Part shown: one piece after another, positions 62,664 to 64,000 of the stretch
How the letters are laid out: the number at the start of each line of letters is the position of its first letter
Position numbering within the stretch: position 1 is the stretch's first letter
Assembly: GCA_003223645.1 (NCBI GenBank)
Contig: QHVT01000008.1
Span: 124,001 to 188,000 of the forward strand
Source: Acidobacteriota bacterium
GTDB lineage: Bacteria; Acidobacteriota; Thermoanaerobaculia; Gp7-AA8
Reading direction: 5' to 3'
Length of the DNA: 64,000 nucleotides
Program-made: the position numbers and the translations under genes
The notes under the pieces: model-generated
Told to the model about the DNA's origin: nothing
What the model saw: the letters and a program-made list of their open reading frames with translations, nothing else
Databases searched by the model: none

Positions 62664-62858
62664 ATGTTCTCCCCATCCAACGTGGAACGAACGCAAAAGC
62701 GGTGCGAGCACTGCGGGCACTCCCGCGCGGCGCATGTCGACGGCCTGCGCTGTGCGTTGTGCGGGTGTGTCCCAGGGCGGCGGACGTTCGTGCAGGAGTC
62801 GTTCGGGTTCCGGCGCGCGTTACAACGCCCGGTGACGCGCAGCACACGGAAACGGTAG
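62664..62858 (+). CDS. Small zinc-ribbon protein
   Basis: A 64-residue protein with CEHCGHSRAAHVDGLRCALCGCVPG, two CxxC knuckles plus two His, a probable Zn site. The start is ATG 62664. It is basic (ends RRALQRPVTRSTRKR). No known family; function unknown. It is divergent from araC. Confidence 0.6.
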   Translation: MFSPSNVERTQKRCEHCGHSRAAHVDGLRCALCGCVPGRRTFVQESFGFRRALQRPVTRSTRKR

Positions 62859-62905
62859 GCTCATCCGTAGGATGATTTCGGCTCGCTGTTTCGTTGCCAT
62901 TTTGT

Positions 62906-63127
62906 ATGGACGAGAAGATCAAGAGAATGCCGAAGCTCATCTCCGTCTCCGAACGCAATCTTCAAAGCGCCGCCATCCGTCTCCTCCCGAAGCACAACAA
63001 GCTGGTTTCTTCGGAAGTCGACTATCTTCGCCGGGTCCTTGGCGACAAGGCGACGCAGGCGCAGATCGACGAGAAAGTACAGCTCGTTCGCCATCTGCCC
63101 TGGCGCGAAATCGTCGGCGAAGTATAG
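62906..63127 (+). CDS. Small hypothetical protein
   Basis: A 73-residue protein, MDEKIKRMPKLISVSERNLQSAAIRLLPKHNKLVSSEVDYLRRVLGDKATQAQIDEKVQLVRHLPWREIVGEV. Helical, charged, without a known domain. It could be a small regulator. The codon use is protein-like and its composition fits the neighbours. Confidence 0.55.
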   Translation: MDEKIKRMPKLISVSERNLQSAAIRLLPKHNKLVSSEVDYLRRVLGDKATQAQIDEKVQLVRHLPWREIVGEV

Positions 63128-63207
63128 GCGGCACGGCCGCCTGCGTTGAATGCCCAGGGCTTCGGCATAATGGTCGCTCGTGGTAGCGATTCACGCGGAG
63201 CGCATGC

Positions 63208-64000
63208 GTGACGTTTGACGTCGCCGTCATCGGCGCAGGTGCCGCGGGTCTCGCGGCAGCACGCACGCTCTCGGGTGCGCGCAAGCGGGTCTGTCTCATC
63301 GAAGCACGCCAGCGCGCCGGCGGGCGCATCTCTACGCTGCACGTGCCCGATCTCCCCATTCCGATCGAGCTCGGCGCGGAGTTTCTGCATGGCGAAGCCG
63401 CGTCGACGTTCGCGATCGTCGACGCCGCCGCCCTTCCGGTGTACGAGCTGCGCACCGACTACTGGTATTCGCGCAACGGATCGTTCACGCACATCCGCGA
63501 TTTCTGGGGACTGATCAACCGCGTGCGCGCGCGCATCGGTCCGCTGAAGCAGGACGTCTCGTTCGCGGAATTCATGCGCACGCAGCGCGCGCTCTCGCCG
63601 CGTACGCGCCAGCTCGCGTGCAACTTCGTCGAGGGGTATCACGCGGCACACGCCGACCGCATCAGCGCGCTCGCGCTGCGGATGGCGGACGGCGAGCAGG
63701 AAGGGGAGCCGAAGCAGTACCGGCTCGCGAGCGGCTACGACTCCATCATCGAGTGGATGCGCGCGGGACTCGATCCGGAGCACGTCGATCTCCGGTTCGG
63801 CAGTGTCGTAAAACGTGTGCAGTGGTCGAAAGGCAACGTGGAGATCGACTGCGGCACGTTCACCGTTCGCGCGCGCGCGGCGATCATCACGATTCCGATC
63901 GGCGTGTGGAAAGCGCCGGCGGAGCAGGATGGCGCGATCGTTTTCGATCCGCCGTTGCGCGAAAAAGAAAAAGCGCTGGCCCGTCTCGAAGCGGGACACG
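63208..64000 (+). CDS. Flavin-containing amine oxidase (3' end outside window)
   Basis: From GTG 63208 the frame is open to the end of the window (264 residues). MTFDVAVIGAGAAGLAAARTLSGARKRVCLIEARQRAGGRI is the FAD-binding motif of the monoamine-oxidase family, followed by ELGAEFLHG and YRLASGYDSIIEWM. The flavin-link Cys and C-terminus lie beyond the window. It is likely an amine oxidase or an FAD-dependent dehydrogenase; substrate unknown. Confidence 0.88.
   Translation, partial: MTFDVAVIGAGAAGLAAARTLSGARKRVCLIEARQRAGGRISTLHVPDLPIPIELGAEFLHGEAASTFAIVDAAALPVYELRTDYWYSRNGSFTHIRDFWGLINRVRARIGPLKQDVSFAEFMRTQRALSPRTRQLACNFVEGYHAAHADRISALALRMADGEQEGEPKQYRLASGYDSIIEWMRAGLDPEHVDLRFGSVVKRVQWSKGNVEIDCGTFTVRARAAIITIPIGVWKAPAEQDGAIVFDPPLREKEKALARLEAGH

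Overview
The window looks like chromosomal DNA of a high-GC, Gram-negative-type soil or sediment bacterium. An Acidobacteriota-like lineage is my best guess. It rests on style only: hrcA-grpE-dnaK-dnaJ order, a giant secreted protein made of carboxypeptidase-regulatory-like repeats, Rhs proteins, DUF433/DUF5615 pairs, many palindromic intergenic repeats and a probable selenoprotein. There is no rRNA or tRNA here to confirm it.

Bases 1-36.9 kb are a dense housekeeping backbone. It holds a GNAT end, a PAT/AmpG-like transporter, a patatin, rsmE, citrate synthase, a CPBP protease-prmA-ppa run, a DUF433/DUF5615 pair, the heat-shock run hrcA-grpE-dnaK-dnaJ (all minus), a SurA-like chaperone, an L-2-hydroxyglutarate oxidase, ligA, a trmJ-like methylase, a PLP decarboxylase, guaB, a PBP4-type carboxypeptidase, several lone receiver proteins, an XRE regulator ending in a 13-C tract, a CheB-CheR-PAS protein divergent from a solo CheB, acyl carrier protein plus fabF, and an arsI/arsR pair.

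Bases 36.9-56.2 kb are accessory. This part has lower GC, longer gaps and broken genes. It begins with a VapC-like PIN gene carrying an amber codon and a partner gene, then a 0.5-kb array of about 25 palindromic units with 21/22-nt spacing. Next come a small acidic protein, a cold-shock protein, an FMN reductase, fragments of a sensor kinase and a LigD-type ligase, and an exported peroxiredoxin whose active-site codon is an in-frame TGA followed by a SECIS-like hairpin. A three-gene operon follows (FlgD-Ig protein, HYR protein, 1.2-kaa Rhs protein). Behind it lie Sel1-type and other candidate immunity genes and several displaced, frameshifted Rhs tips, one of them a lytic transglycosylase. The segment ends with a peptidase-E-like gene, a PIN-like nuclease, a group II intron remnant and a second 22-nt repeat array with a different motif.

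Bases 56.2-64 kb return to backbone: a geranylgeranyl-reductase-type flavoprotein, the 1204-residue repeat protein, an ankyrin protein, an AraC regulator with a 22-bp inverted repeat inside its coding region, two small proteins, and the start of an amine oxidase.

Intergenic spaces carry several recurring palindromic families, each with copies tens of kb apart, plus hairpins built from short tandem words, mostly between convergent genes. The most interesting items are the candidate selenoprotein, the two 21-22-nt arrays and the Rhs cassette graveyard.
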